Positions 22,386 to 34,787 of a DNA stretch of 64,000 bases are shown in pieces. The stretch's first letter is position 1; each line of letters starts with the position of its first letter. The translations under genes and the position numbers were made by a program. The stretch is from Serinus canaria. Taxonomy: Eukaryota > Chordata > Aves > Passeriformes > Fringillidae. The stretch is from contig NC_066326.1 of NCBI RefSeq assembly GCF_022539315.1, forward strand, positions 7,890,601-7,954,600, read 5' to 3'. A model generated the notes under the pieces. It saw nothing but the letters and a program-made list of their open reading frames with translations. It ran no database searches and was not told the origin of the DNA.

Positions 22386-25300
22386 GGAAAGACTCTTCTA
22401 AAAGCTTGGAGTTTCATAAGGGGAATGATACCTTTCATCATGTATTTGATTTGAACAATTTTAATCTGGCATTGATGAAGAATCCAAAACTTCCATAATA
22501 AAATTATGGGGAGGATGAAATAAAAGATTTATTCATTCCTGTAGTTGCTCAAGTTATTTGGTTAATGTATTTTGTCATATTTAACTTGGAACTGAGATTA
22601 AAACTGAACTACATCCCTATAAACATAACACTACATATCCCAATCATGGTCTCTATCAATAAAATACCAAAGAGTTTTCAGCTGGAAGACATTGCTGGTT
22701 TTTACCATGTTTTTAGTGCAGATACAAATGCACAGATTGCTGCTGATTTAAAGCATGTGGAAAAAGCCCATGGAGATTTATATTTCTTTCATGATTGAAT
22801 GCTGGTACTTGGTGTTATGTGGAAAAGCAGTCACTTGGTTTAATAGTTGCACAGCTGGTGTTATCTGAAAAATAATCATTATGATAGAAAGCACACATTT
22901 TTCATGTTTTTTGTCAGGTCTGTCAGAATATGTTCTGTGCTAAGTCTACACACTCCATCTGACATTCCTTAAATTAATATATTAACATATAATACTTTTA
23001 AGAATGTCAGTTATAAAATGTGACTGTAATTGAAACATAACAGAGTATGGCTGCTTGAAACAAAGCAATTTGCAGGACCCATAAAGTGAGAAAGTCACTG
23101 TTTAGATCTGTGTTTAGAAACAGCATAACATTATTGTCTGGGAAGCAAGTGACAAATTTTAAGAATTAAAATTATGCATAACCAGTTCAGCTTGGTAATA
23201 TGAACTGATTTGAGCATCTTTAAATTACAGCAAATATGAAAATATTAATTTGAAGTACAAAACAGCTTGATTACAAAATCTGGATTTCTCTTTGCTCCTC
23301 TGAACCTTATCAGGGCTTTTCAGCAAGAAGGAGAAGCAGATCAATTCAGGCTGTAAATGAGCACAGGATGTCACTTGTGAGGAGCTGGGGGCTTGCTGGA
23401 TGTCCATTATTTCCATCTGTGGTAACTGGACAGCTGAACTTTTTATCTTCTCACTGCCAGAGGCAGGGGTCAGCCTGGGAAAAAGAAGCTTATTTACCCA
23501 GTCTCCTCTCTTTTTTATATGTTAATGGACAACCCACTAACATAATTCTGTCCTGTGTGGACTCCAGCAACAGGAGGAAGGATAAGGAGGGGGTAGAGCG
23601 TGAATGCAAAATGATCTGCAGTGGCAAAAGTTATAGGGAGCTCCTCCTCTTGTTGCTTTGTCAAATGGCAGAGGTTTAATCTCCCAAAGAAAGGGATTGT
23701 GTGAGCTCCAGAAGGAAATGTTTCTAGTTCTGAATTTGAATGATCTCCTTTTAAACTCATGAGTGGAATGTGAGTGGCCCCATGCTGGATTGAAATTCCT
23801 CCCTGTTACAGATGATTTTATGCCAGAAGGAAAGCTGGTGAGTTAAGTTCTATGTGCTGATGCCTTTTCCTTGGCTATTCCACATGTGCAGTTCCTACAG
23901 GAAACTGAAGATCTTGTGGAGGAAGAGGTTCTGTAATGGAAGAAGTAGCACATTAATTCTGTACTCAGAAAGACTTGTAGAATTTACCTGAAGCATAAAC
24001 CTTAATGTGTAAATGATATTGAATGTAATCTGTTGCTATCAGAAAATCCAAAGATTTGACTTAGGAAAACTCATAATATTTATATTGCTTGCTTTTACAT
24101 GCCATGACATTTTAAAACTCTTCACAGTATTTAAAAGCTTAACCCCACACTAAAGAGGTTTCTCTTTTTTGCCATGAATATTTCATACCAAAGAAGAATA
24201 CAGTAAGCTCAATTCAAATAGAAAAATTCAGGATTTACATGGACGTGTTCCAGCATATGTTATTGTTCTAGTTAGCTGCTTCAGGAAAAATCCTATAGAA
24301 AATTCACCTTTCTTGACATTAGTAGAACTTTCCACGCACTCATAGCCAGGGTTCATTTGATGAAGTAGCAATGACTGCCCACTTTTAGTTTTCATACAGG
24401 TAGCAAATAGAAGGATAGTAGCAGAAAATATAACCTGCAAGTCACAAGAGTGTCAGGTATCCTCGGATCCCCACAGTGCAGGCAGAAAAGAAAAAGTGTT
24501 TATGATCCAAAATGGAAGAAATCTTGAATATGTTCTTAATAGTGAAGACAAATGCACTCACTCAAATGTTGCATTCAAGAAGTTCAGTTCACAGAGATGG
24601 CTCTTTTATTTTAGTGATTGAGTGTTTCTTTGTAAAAATAAAGTGTTCTGCACTACTGAAAAAGTGAGGTGCAGTTGCCATGGTGGCTTTGAGGTGGCTA
24701 GAAAAAGCCTGTTTGTTTGCAAATGTAAATGTTTCCTCTCCCTCTGCCCTTGCTTTAATACTTGGCAATTTCCAAAGTGAATCTTGAGCTAATTGCTGAG
24801 ATTGCATTAGTGTCTTTTTTCATCATGTCTAGTTCACCCTCAGAAACACAATGGACACAAAAGAAAATGGTTTGAAAGAGAAGGAAAGTCCATCAGAATG
24901 CATTCTAATCTGTTTAAGCAGCACTTATTAGCAGTGTTTCCCCCTATTGTGCTGTTTTCATTAATTAATTTGCCTTTTCATGGCAATTTTCTGTGCCCTT
25001 CACACCCATTTTTGTAAGAGTCTTAATTGAACACACCAAGTCATGATGAGCCTGTGCAACTGCTCTGACAGAAGGAACTGCCCTGGTCCAACAAGGGAAG
25101 CCCTGTGGTTGTGTTTGTCACTAATTGTCATCTCTACTTGTTGGTGAGGGGGGTGAATTGGCTGCCACTTAAATGGGGTGCACTGTGCCAGGCCCTCCTG
25201 TAACACAGGACTATTGCTGTGAACTCTGAAAATGAGCCTGAAGGAGCTGATCCCAAGCAAATGTGTGTTAAGTGTTGAGTTACAGTGAAGACACCAAGGT

Positions 25301-28203
25301 AAAAGACCTCATGTTTAAATAAATGGATAGTTTTGAACAGCTGCCTAATTCCTGCATTAATTTTAGTGCTCATGTTTTAAAGCATTCTTATTTCTTGTGG
25401 TTTTGCAACACAGCAATATCCTGCTGTCTGTGGATCAATCCAAAACATTGTAATTAGTCAAAGGAAGTTTGACTTCTTTCTGAAAAGACACTTCTAAATC
25501 TAAGGTGCTGTTTTTTCTTTGCAGTTAGACATTTACTAAATACTATTCTGGTGACACAATGAAGTGTGCATGCTCATTCTTAGTTTTTCAGTAAAATCTC
25601 AAGCAAGCATATTCTGTTCCTTAATTTTCAGGACACAGGAATTTAAATACATGGAAAATAAAGACCCAGTGTTTTGTTTCATATCACAAACAACAGGCAT
25701 CAGGAAAAAACCCAGGGTAGAAAAAGACTTTGTCATTTTAAAATGAAATGATCCCTACTACTGTGTGTTCTGGCTCTGGTTTCTCATACAGAATTCTTCT
25801 AGAATTTTCCAGGAGTATTAAGCATGAGCCCATGCTTCCCACCTTCCAGTTGTTCACAGATGTGTTCAGCCAGCATGGATCCAGCTGGAAAGTTGCTTTT
25901 GCTTTGATCTGCAAGAGTATTGGTGGTTCCACTCCTGTGACACGAAGCAGGAGTAAGGATGTCCCCTTGTTGTCTGCTTGGCACAGCAGGGATGGGCTTC
26001 CCTCTCCCCCATCCCATCCAGGACCTCAGGCCTCCCTTTGATCCTGACACTGGGCTTTGCACTAAAGCCTTTAATGCTTTTGAAGTGAAAGCTCTTCTCT
26101 CTCTCTGTGTTTGGGGCCTAGCACACACTAAAGAAAGAGCAGAATTTTGCCCTTTTATGTTTATATGATGGATTTTGTCTTTATAGATCCCAAATCACTT
26201 CACAAAATTTGTAGGCTGCAAAGAGACCTTGAGAGTTTATCCCTCTGCCAAAAGAGAGCCCAAATTATACCTGATTGATTCTTGGCCCACATAAACTTTT
26301 GCAATATTTCTAGGATTATTATCACTGGACAGTTACAGTTCTTTTCAAATCTGAGTGATTTTTTTGTTTGACTGCTTTTAATTTCTTTTGCATTTTGGTG
26401 AAGATATTTTTTATAGGGATTATCTTTCTGCTCCTCCCTGTACTGGCTTAGGAATTGTAGCTCCAGATTAGAATCAAAGAGAATTACATGCTCAGGTTTA
26501 TTCTAATAAGAACTAACAAGTTGTTTTTCAGTAAGTGGGGTTACTCAAATATGATGGAAGTCAATCCAAAGTTTGTATACTTGGCTGGACAAGACTTTAA
26601 TATCCAATATTGTAATTTTTTCAATGCTTATAAAAGTTTTAGTTGTTTATGATTAACTGTATATTATTTTCAAAGTTTTCTGATGTCACTATGTATATGG
26701 CATTATTATCTATTATCTAATAAAGTCACTGGATCTGTTCAGACTAATCTGTCCTGAGTATTGTAAAAAGGTTTCAGATTGCTTTGGGGTGATGTGTTTC
26801 TTGTTTCCATGCAATAGTTTATTTCTTTTTCACAAAATAGAGGGGATTGAAAACACAGATTGATTTCCAGGCCTATTTAGTTATGGGTATTGATCAGATT
26901 CTAAGTTTGAGAAGAAAAGTGCTTTGGATAAAGAACCTTATATAGGAGTTTTGGAAAAAGAACCTTATATAATAACAGCCATGGCCATGGGAGCCTCATT
27001 TCTCCTTATCCTGCTGCTGTATTAGTGCTGAAAACAGTACAAGGATCTTGTAAACCCCCATTATTGAAATACAGCTTCTGCTTTGGTTTATCTTGCTAAA
27101 TACTATGATTTATGCTTTAATATTTTGGAATATAGTCAGAAGATTTTCAAGTTAAAACAGTTTTACATTGATAGAATATATTTTATCCACCTGCTATGTA
27201 GAAATGTATTTTATATATTCCTGAATTGCTTGATAAATATGCATGGTGAGAGAAATTTGGTTTGGAAGCAATGTGACAGGAATAACTTGCCTGTTTCCAA
27301 ACACAAAAGATGAAACCTCTGAGGGATGTGTGTGTGTTTGAAAGGGACTGGTGGGTGCTAAACACACCTCCCTGATGTGAAAGCAGTTTTGGGCTCATGG
27401 GACTGCCAACCATCCCTTAGGTGGGCCAGGCAGGACTGATGGCTTTCTGTGGGAAACACAGCTGGAGCCAGAGGTGCTCCATGGAGCCCCAGAGCCGGGG
27501 CTGGGGAGGGTCTGGGGCTGTGCAGGTGAGCTGGGCATCCCAGAGGTGCAGAGGCAGAGCTTCCTGCTTTATTGGCTTGCACCTGTGTGTACCTGGGTAT
27601 GTCTGCACTGGAATTCCCCAGGAAGCCAAGAGAAAACTCTCAGATAATGAGGGAAGTGCAGTTGCAAGGCAGAGCAGAGATAGGGATTGTGTAGGGATCA
27701 GACCCAGCTGGAAAGGCAAAGTTGGAAACTGCTTTAGATTTTTTTTTCTTTTCCAGTAAGTTTTTTATGTTGTAGCAGAAGAACACTTGATTTATAAAAC
27801 TGGGGTTTTTTTGTCCTCCTGGGAACATGACATCACTGTTACATTGGCTGACTCCTTTGCTGAGGATATAAAAAGATCCAGGCTGAAATGTACACCTGTG
27901 TACATGCAGCTGAATGAGCAAGGACTTCACTCTGCATGTTACAGCAACCCAAGAAATTAATTATCGTGTGTTCAGCCTTACTCCAAAACATGAGCTGAAC
28001 ATAAAAGCTTTATTTGTTTATAGCAGTGATGAGAATCTGAGCTAGATTAATTTTGGGACTGTATGAGTGTGGAATTGTGTGGTTGTAGGATGGTGTAGAG
28101 AAAGGGAGCAAACCTTTTGTGGAAGATTTTATTGAGCCAGCCAAGCCTAGCATTAGATTATTACAACAGTTTTTTTGTAGTGTATAACACTGGGTTTTTT
28201 GGG
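22386..28203. other. Unique DNA, no gene recognised
   Basis: No coding sequence was identified. Small items are a 27-bp-period tandem pair at 26923-26970 (listed separately) and a CATGGCCATG palindrome near 26979-26990. A GC-rich, CpG-poor patch lies at 27415-27560, where stop-free frames of about 100 codons open on both strands. That is the usual by-product of GC-rich sequence. A weak resemblance to an ancient CR1/L3 tail at 26193-26265 was not accepted. Confidence 0.55.
26923..26970. repeat. 21-bp direct repeat, 27-bp period
   Basis: Two 21-mers ending AAGAACCTTATAT lie at 26923-26943 and 26950-26970 and differ at one base. This is a local duplication. Confidence 0.8.
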
Positions 28204-28234
28204 TTTTTTTTCTCTCTCTTTTTTTTTTCTTTTT

Positions 28235-28266
<32 letters not shown>
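28204..28266. repeat. Polypyrimidine tract ending in a 30-base T run
   Basis: The tract is T-rich with short C interruptions (TCTCTCTCTT near 28211) and an uninterrupted run of 30 T at 28237-28266. It may be the reversed A-tail of a retroposed sequence or plain slippage. The DNA beyond it on the left (downstream on the plus strand is 28267 onwards) shows no recognisable retrocopy. The lysine- or phenylalanine-rich frames crossing it are artefacts. Confidence 0.95.
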
Positions 28267-28268
<2 letters not shown>

Positions 28269-28699
28269 ATAGGAGCATAATTAGATATGAAAACAGCACA
28301 ATCAAAGCATTGTGTCCCAAGCTGCCAGGATTGTGTTGGGTTTTCATTTCATGCTTGTATTTTATTGTAGCTGCCTTGGTCATATGCCAGGTTATCTGAA
28401 CTGTTGAAAAAGCAAATGTTTTGGGCTATTCTAAGCACTTTGAGCTTTTTAAAGGGCAGTTTCCTTTTGTGTGCTTAGTTTGGGCATGGAACCCTTACCT
28501 GGGTTTTGAATGAAAGATTTCTAACATTCAGGAGTGCTCTGCCACACTCCCAGTTTCTGTGCTCAAGGGTACTCTGGCATCCCTTTCTTCTCAGTGCATT
28601 TGTCTTGAAGAGCTTAAACCCAAATGGCAGTGCCTGATTTCAGCACCCACTTTTGGAAATCTGAATCTACATTAAAAAGCAATCTTAGTATAAGGACCA

Positions 28700-29080
28700 C
28701 CAGCAGAGTTTTGAGAGTGTCTTAAATTACCATCACGGCAGTTATGATTAATATATTTGTCTCTTTAGGGCTTTTGTGGCACTGATAATATTTGCTGTTC
28801 TCACTAAGTCTCGATTAAATGAGTGCCTGAGACTGACGGGCAGTTTGTCTGTAATGACAAGTGCTTTACTGTAGCAGAAAAGGATGAGCTGCCCCAGGGA
28901 GACATCACCACCCACTTGAGCGAGATCCATGAAGGGTTTATGACCCGTTTGAATCCTGATTGAGCATCACTGTCTTGACCCTCAGGGAGCCAATTGTCTG
29001 GAATACTTGCTCTGTCAGTCTGAGCGATGTGCTCAGAATCCCTCTGAAACCTGGATGTCTTGATTGTGTGTAATACACAC
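28700..29080. promoter_or_regulatory. CpG-retaining segment, candidate conserved non-coding element
   Basis: Six CpG dinucleotides lie between 28736 and 29024, several times the surrounding density. The sequence is non-repetitive and of high complexity. AT-rich homeodomain-like cores (GATTAATA near 28747, CGATTAAAT near 28812) are interspersed with GC-richer blocks, a composition often seen in deeply conserved enhancers. No coding frame is sustained through it on either strand, so an exon is less likely. The identity of any target gene cannot be told from this window. Confidence 0.25.
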
Positions 29081-32000
29081 AGTGAATTATCAAAATGGTA
29101 TAAAAGATAGGGAAATATTTTGTCACTGGGTAGCTGGTGTCATTATTTAGAGAGCACACTGTTTTACTTGCCAAGGAAAATGTACTCTGAGTTAACTGTT
29201 TTGGGAATAAATTATCTCAGGTCTGGCATTTAATGTATGAAGGGTTTTCTTTGAGGCAGATGTGTCTGATAGGTGATTACTGGATAAACTTAAACTCCTT
29301 GAGGCAGAAAGTCTGTGCCTGGAGCTCTTGGGAAGCCTGGGGCCAAATCCAGTTGCAGGGATGGTCAGTGTCCCTCCATGGGAGCCCAGGTGGGCACAGG
29401 CTGGTGACAAGGTCTGGCAAGCAGAGCAGCTCTAAGTGAAGGCCAGGCTGATGGGGAGGCAGCCCTTAGCACAGACATGGCTTCTGTGCTTCTTCTGTCA
29501 TAGAGAAGGTTGTGTAAGTCCACAGCAAGAGTGGAGCTGGAATCCTGTCTCTGCAGTGAGGAAAGTTGGGAAGGGACAGTTCAGGAGGTTGTTGCAGGTC
29601 TTTTTCTCTTATTGGTGTCGTTGGCCTTTTAAATCTCAAGTGCTCTTGTACCAAACTCAGGACGGTCAAGCCATAACCCCTGTGGAACAGGGGAGGGGTG
29701 CTCCTAGTAATAAATAAACTGTGCTTCATCTGCTGGGCAGCCTTTAGGCTGTGTGTATATGTAGTAGGGAAGAAGGAGATAGTTGACTGTTGCTGCAAAA
29801 ATTTTAGAAGAAAAAAAAGCTTCACAAAAAAATCAAAACCAAAATTCAAACAACAAGATCATAACAGGAACCCTTCCTCCATTTTACCCTCATCCTGCAA
29901 AAGCAGAAAACAACACCCAGTACCAGAAATGGGAGAAAAAAATCCTCCTTTGTTTTATAGTTAAGTGTTTCACAGCCAGCTAATCTTTATTATTATGGCT
30001 ATTGAAGCAATTAAACAGATTAAACAGAATTAACTGTTGTTTTTCTACTAACATAAAGATGGCCTCTTAATCCCAAATGCCCTTTTTTCTAAATAAATTG
30101 TACTTTTATTCCTAATCCAAGAAGATTCTGGTGGGATATGTATTTTTATCCATTCAGGTACTGTTGCTGTTAGCAACATTTTTTAAAATGACCAACTAGC
30201 ATATGTAACTAAAACCTTGTTAAAAAACTCATTAAATCTTAAAAATGGTTAGATAAATTAAAGGAAGTAGTAGCAGACTCCTGTATAACTCAGTACAAGA
30301 GAACATCAATATTGTTCATTGAACAGTCTATTCTTCTAATTTTAAAAGAACAACTATTTGTCATGGTTCCTGTCCTTGAGCTGGCAGTTATCTAATTAAA
30401 TGCATATGAAATTCAAAAGCCTTTACTGAGGGACAGTAATTTTCCTTGGTTGTTTTTAAAGTCACCAAGAGGAAAGAAGAATTACATTGAACAGATAATG
30501 GATAAATTTCTCCATTGTGCATTAAGGTCTTGGATTGACTAATCATCCCATGGTTATTAATCAATGTGTTATAATTTGAAATTAGAGGTTCCGTTCTCAT
30601 TATTGCTGACTCCAGGTAATAATACTTCCAGGCCTTGATTACCATGCCAGTCCAATGTACTGCCTTGCAAAATACCCCAAAACTAATCAAAACCAGGTCA
30701 GATCTATAAAGAGCATCCCCAGTGCATTATGTTTACATGACTCTTCAGCAGGGTATTTTTCAGTCTAGGCTTTCTGGAATGCCCTCTGTGTTGTTTTTCA
30801 CATTGATGTCTGTCTGCTCCTTTTTCCTTATCACCATCCAAGTAGGATGTGCTGGTTTATATTTGATGGTGTTGGAAGATAGAGGCACTGCTTGAGATTT
30901 TTGTTCAAAGGAGGTGATCCCCTCAGTCATGCCAGAACAATTCCAAAGGGTGGATTGCTGCAGGTGCCCAATAAGTACATGTGCAACATAGACAGAAAAT
31001 AGCATTTTAAAGTTGTGATTTCTGTACTAAATATAATGCAGTGCTCAAAGGGAGTTTGTAGACACGATCTAGCCCCAACTGCACCTTGTGAAGGTAGCCT
31101 GGCAAATTAGAAGGCACAGCAGTATGTAAATATATTTATTTTAGCACAATTAGGCATATATTCTGGTATTTCTGAAGACCTGCTTTTGACCACTGATTGT
31201 GTATAAAGATGAAAAGGTATTAAAGCAGGAGATTTGAGGATGGATTCACGGGAAGGTTTTGTTACTTTCACCCCTACAGTGGTCTCCTATTTCTTTACTT
31301 CTCCCCTAGGGTCAGAAATCCTCAGGCTTAGTGCACTTGAGGACCTTCTCTCCTATGGCTCATACTGAAGTTATATTATTTAGAGAGAAAAATAGTCCCT
31401 GATTCTGAAATTGAAGCTTTTAAGGGCACGATACAGATGCAAAGATCTGACTATTCATGTGCAGCTGTGGAATTGGGATATTAGAACCAGATATTAGAAT
31501 TGGAACAATCAAGTTAAACAAGTCTTGATCTGTACCACAATTAGAGTGAACAATCCAGAGGGTGATGTTGGTTTCCTAACAGATCTGTGGTATTATGTAG
31601 TTTGAATTCAGCATTAAAAAATACTGTAAAATGTTTCTCATCAATGTCAAAGACAGTGCTCTGTTTAAGGAGCAGAATGCTGCTTCTAACCCAAATTATC
31701 ATTTAGTGAACTGCCAATAATGATCTCAGCTCAGGAATTTCCAGTATTGAACCCTTTTGATGGCAGAATAATGATGCTGTGAGCAGACTCCTATTTCTGG
31801 TTTTGTCTACATCAGTGTCATGTTCAAAAGCAGTTAAATAATTCTAATTTTTGGGCTTGTTGCTGTGTGAATGCACACTTTTGTTGCTTTTTTAAATACT
31901 GGAAAAAGGCACTAAAAAGTAATTTCATGAATAGTGCATGTGGTTTAAAGCTAAATATTTTAGAGGTCTAGCATTCAACAGAGGTGAATAATGATAGACT

Positions 32001-34192
32001 TCACATTTAAAAAGTGAGATATCCATTGTATTGGAGGAAGTCTGAGAAAGAGCAAGTCATTATGCACAATCAAATGAAACAACCTTTCTGTGGTGTGTTG
32101 GGATTCATATCTACTTTAGCAGATAAGCTACGACATAGCAGAGATTAATCAGTTATTTGCTGTAATTAAATCACAAAAGTGCTACATCAGCTTCCTGATT
32201 TCAGTGTTCTTCCACTTGCTTATATCCTGGCTGTGCTTGAGCCAACACAAACATGGAAAAAAAATGAACTCTTTGAAAGAAATTATATCCCAACATTTCA
32301 GAGCTAAAACCTCCACAGTATTAAAATTATAGCCTGCTGAAACCTATAATGTCCTGGAGAGATTTCATTATGCTATGTGCACTGAAGTTTGTGCTGAACT
32401 CCAAAATACAGTTCACACATCTGATAAAATATTAAAGAAGGACAAATGTAGGGCTTGCCAAGCTGAGGTGCTGTACACTTGTCCATGCATATTTGGCCTT
32501 TCATGACTTCTCGTGCATCTTTATTTATTGTTTCCAAACCAAGTGTATTGTCACGAAAATGACATTGTACTTGGAAAAATCCTATCAGGCAAAGTCAACC
32601 CCTAAAATAAGTGTTATAATAAATATGCAGAAATGTCATTCTTTACATTAGCCCAAAGGTTTTGTATAGCTTAAGGATATGTGCAGTAAGCTAACTATAA
32701 AAATAGAAGCTTGACAGTGGGGATGAATGTGTGTGTCAAAATAATATTACTCTTTCTGGGAGGATGGCAGAAAAAATGACACTACATCCACCAGCATGAT
32801 TTTTATAGATCTGCCTCTTTGCCAGATGTCACCTTTTATAAACTACTTTATAAAAACATGACAGCGTAGTGAAGTAGTGTGTTTATAGCTTGATAAAGTT
32901 TTGTAATAAAGTTAGGATTGGCTGAAAATTAAAGCCTTAGAGCCTACTCATTAAGCATTTGAGAAGCTTGCTCAGATTTAAAAAGGAAAATATTAAAGAA
33001 ATATGCAGAATGAGTCACAGGCAGTAAGTGGTCTTTTTCAAGAGAGAATGGCTTATGGTTGTGTTTACCAGTTTGCCATGCAATAACCTTTCCAGATATA
33101 TTACTGGGATTTTAGAGAATAAAGTTTGCATTACTTTAAATGTAAACACACAGAGACAAAATATACAGTGTGTATTAAATTATATGTTTCCAAAGAGTGC
33201 TATGAGGACATACGGGATTATACTATAAATATCACCCCAGCACACAATTGTTTTATTACATAATAAAGGTCTGTATATTACTCTCTGCTGCACCATGCGA
33301 CACATAATTCAGATTTTTCATGACATGTCTAATTTATACAAGTGTCTGGCTCTGGAAATCATACAGGAATAATATCTTATACTCAAACTGTTCCTAGCCT
33401 GAAAAATTTTAACACTGGAATTGCTATCCCAGAACAAACACTGGTCTGTGGAGGCTGGGGTCACCTCTCTGTGTGCTTCACTAACTGCAGTGCAGGGAGA
33501 AAAGTCCCCTCTGGTCTGTAGGAAGCTTTGACAGACGCCCTGAAGGCAGAGATGCAAAGAACTCCTGTATACCCTCTTGCCTCTTAGAGAATTCCTGTCA
33601 TACCTCCCTCCTTGCTTCTTCACCCAGAGAAACTTTTGAAACTATTCCAGCAGACTTTATCCCATCCATATTAACAGCTGGTGAGGAGAGGCCATGGGCA
33701 GTATGTGCAGGGTCCTGGGCATCAGCTGCCATCACAGGGGGGCCTCTCCTGGACAATATGAGGTGAAATCCTCTGTGTGCACTTGGATTGCTCATAACTG
33801 GAAGTGCTGAACTGCTGAGAAGTAGAAATGCCACCACTTGAAGAAACAAACCCATGTTTATTTGTTCTTTTTGTTCCACCTCTTTTTGAGCGACACAACT
33901 TGAAGTCAAAAATCGTCCTCTAACGTACAGGATCTTCTGTAGGGTGAACCATAAGCAAGCTGCCTTTTCACAAATCATTTCTATACCTGAGAGTTTTCTA
34001 GCAATGTGAAACATATTCAAGCCTATGTTGAAAATATTACTATCCTTTTAGTTGTGTTTGAAGTTCTTAACCTTTCCCACTTCTACCACTCTAGAGATGC
34101 ACTTTCTTGTGTAACTTCAAACTAAACACAGTCTTTCTCTTGGGCTATGTAGGTTTGCATTTTGTGGGGAAAAACACACACAAACACGATTT
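29081..34192. other. Unique DNA, no confirmed gene
   Basis: Mostly AT-rich unique sequence. A minus-strand stretch at 33604-33936 has an acceptor-like CCCTACAG, an ATG in a strong start context, a hydrophobic N-terminus and a donor-like GAG|GTATGA. It is described among the findings as a weak candidate exon and is not annotated as a gene. The segment at about 32520-32960 is AT-rich and of high complexity but has no specific signal. Nothing else was recognised. Confidence 0.5.
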
Positions 34193-34275
34193 AGAATCAC
34201 AGGAAAATAGGCTTGGAAGTCTCCCAAGAGGCAGTCGGTGCACTCTGCCATCCCATGGCAGTACCAGCCTGTGTT
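34193..34275 (-). mobile_element. Probable ancient CR1-like 3' fragment
   Basis: The plus-strand order AGAATCACAGG, then GCTTGGAAGTCTCCCAAGAG, then a CTCTGCCATCCCATGGCAG block parallels the reversed 3' end of old CR1/L3-type elements (AGAATCACAGAA, GGTTGGAAGGGACC, a CAAGAGGTCATC-like block). It is only about 80 bp and highly diverged, so the assignment is tentative. A profile search with avian CR1 subfamilies would settle it. Confidence 0.45.
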
Positions 34276-34761
34276 GGTTTATGCTGATGCTCTGCCTCTC
34301 AACTGTTTGTTTAATCCTTTTTCCCCACAGATCTTTGGTGATGGAAGCTGCACAATATCTCCAGGAAAATCCATTCCAGTATTATACTATTAATTTGGGG
34401 ACATGTTGGGGAGAGGGTTTTTTCCCAGGTGTCTAACCCAGCAATTATTTGCAGGTTCTAATACACCTGTAAATTTCTATATTCAGGTGTTGACCTCTGT
34501 AAATTAAAGTATTTCCAGATGCATGTGTTCTACTGATGGAAGGAAGTTCTCAGGCTACAAGTGAAGCACTTAAACAGCATTGCCTATTTTCTTCTAACAT
34601 TCTGGCTTTTCTTGATCTTTCTCCTGTCATGTTGCTTGCTTTGTTTTTTAGAGTCTTGGCAAAATGAAATCCTTTGTGGCAAATGTCATTTTTCTATGCA
34701 TGATTCCAAAGGGATGGGACTGTTTAGACTTTTATCTTTGCTTTGTTCTAAAGAAAAAATA

Positions 34762-34787
34762 GGGGGGTAACACTCCCCCCCCCCCCC
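34762..34787. repeat. Inverted G6/C13 homopolymer pair
   Basis: Six G at 34762-34767, a seven-base spacer TAACACT, then 13 C at 34775-34787. The G run can pair with the first six C to form a compact hairpin. This is low-complexity sequence prone to slippage and to sequencing error. Confidence 0.85.

Noticed and set aside
26193..26265. Resemblance to a reversed ancient CR1/L3 tail (GTAGGCTGCAAAGAGACCTT, then CCCTCTGCC)
   Set aside because: Too short and diverged, and the ATCACAGAA-like start is missing. It is weaker than the case at 34193.
27415..27560. GC-rich patch with frames on both strands as a possible exon
   Set aside because: CpG-poor, frames open on both strands because of composition alone, and no family resemblance.
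28010..28383. Lysine-rich minus-strand frames across the T tract
   Set aside because: They are translation of the 30-base T run and its T-rich flank.
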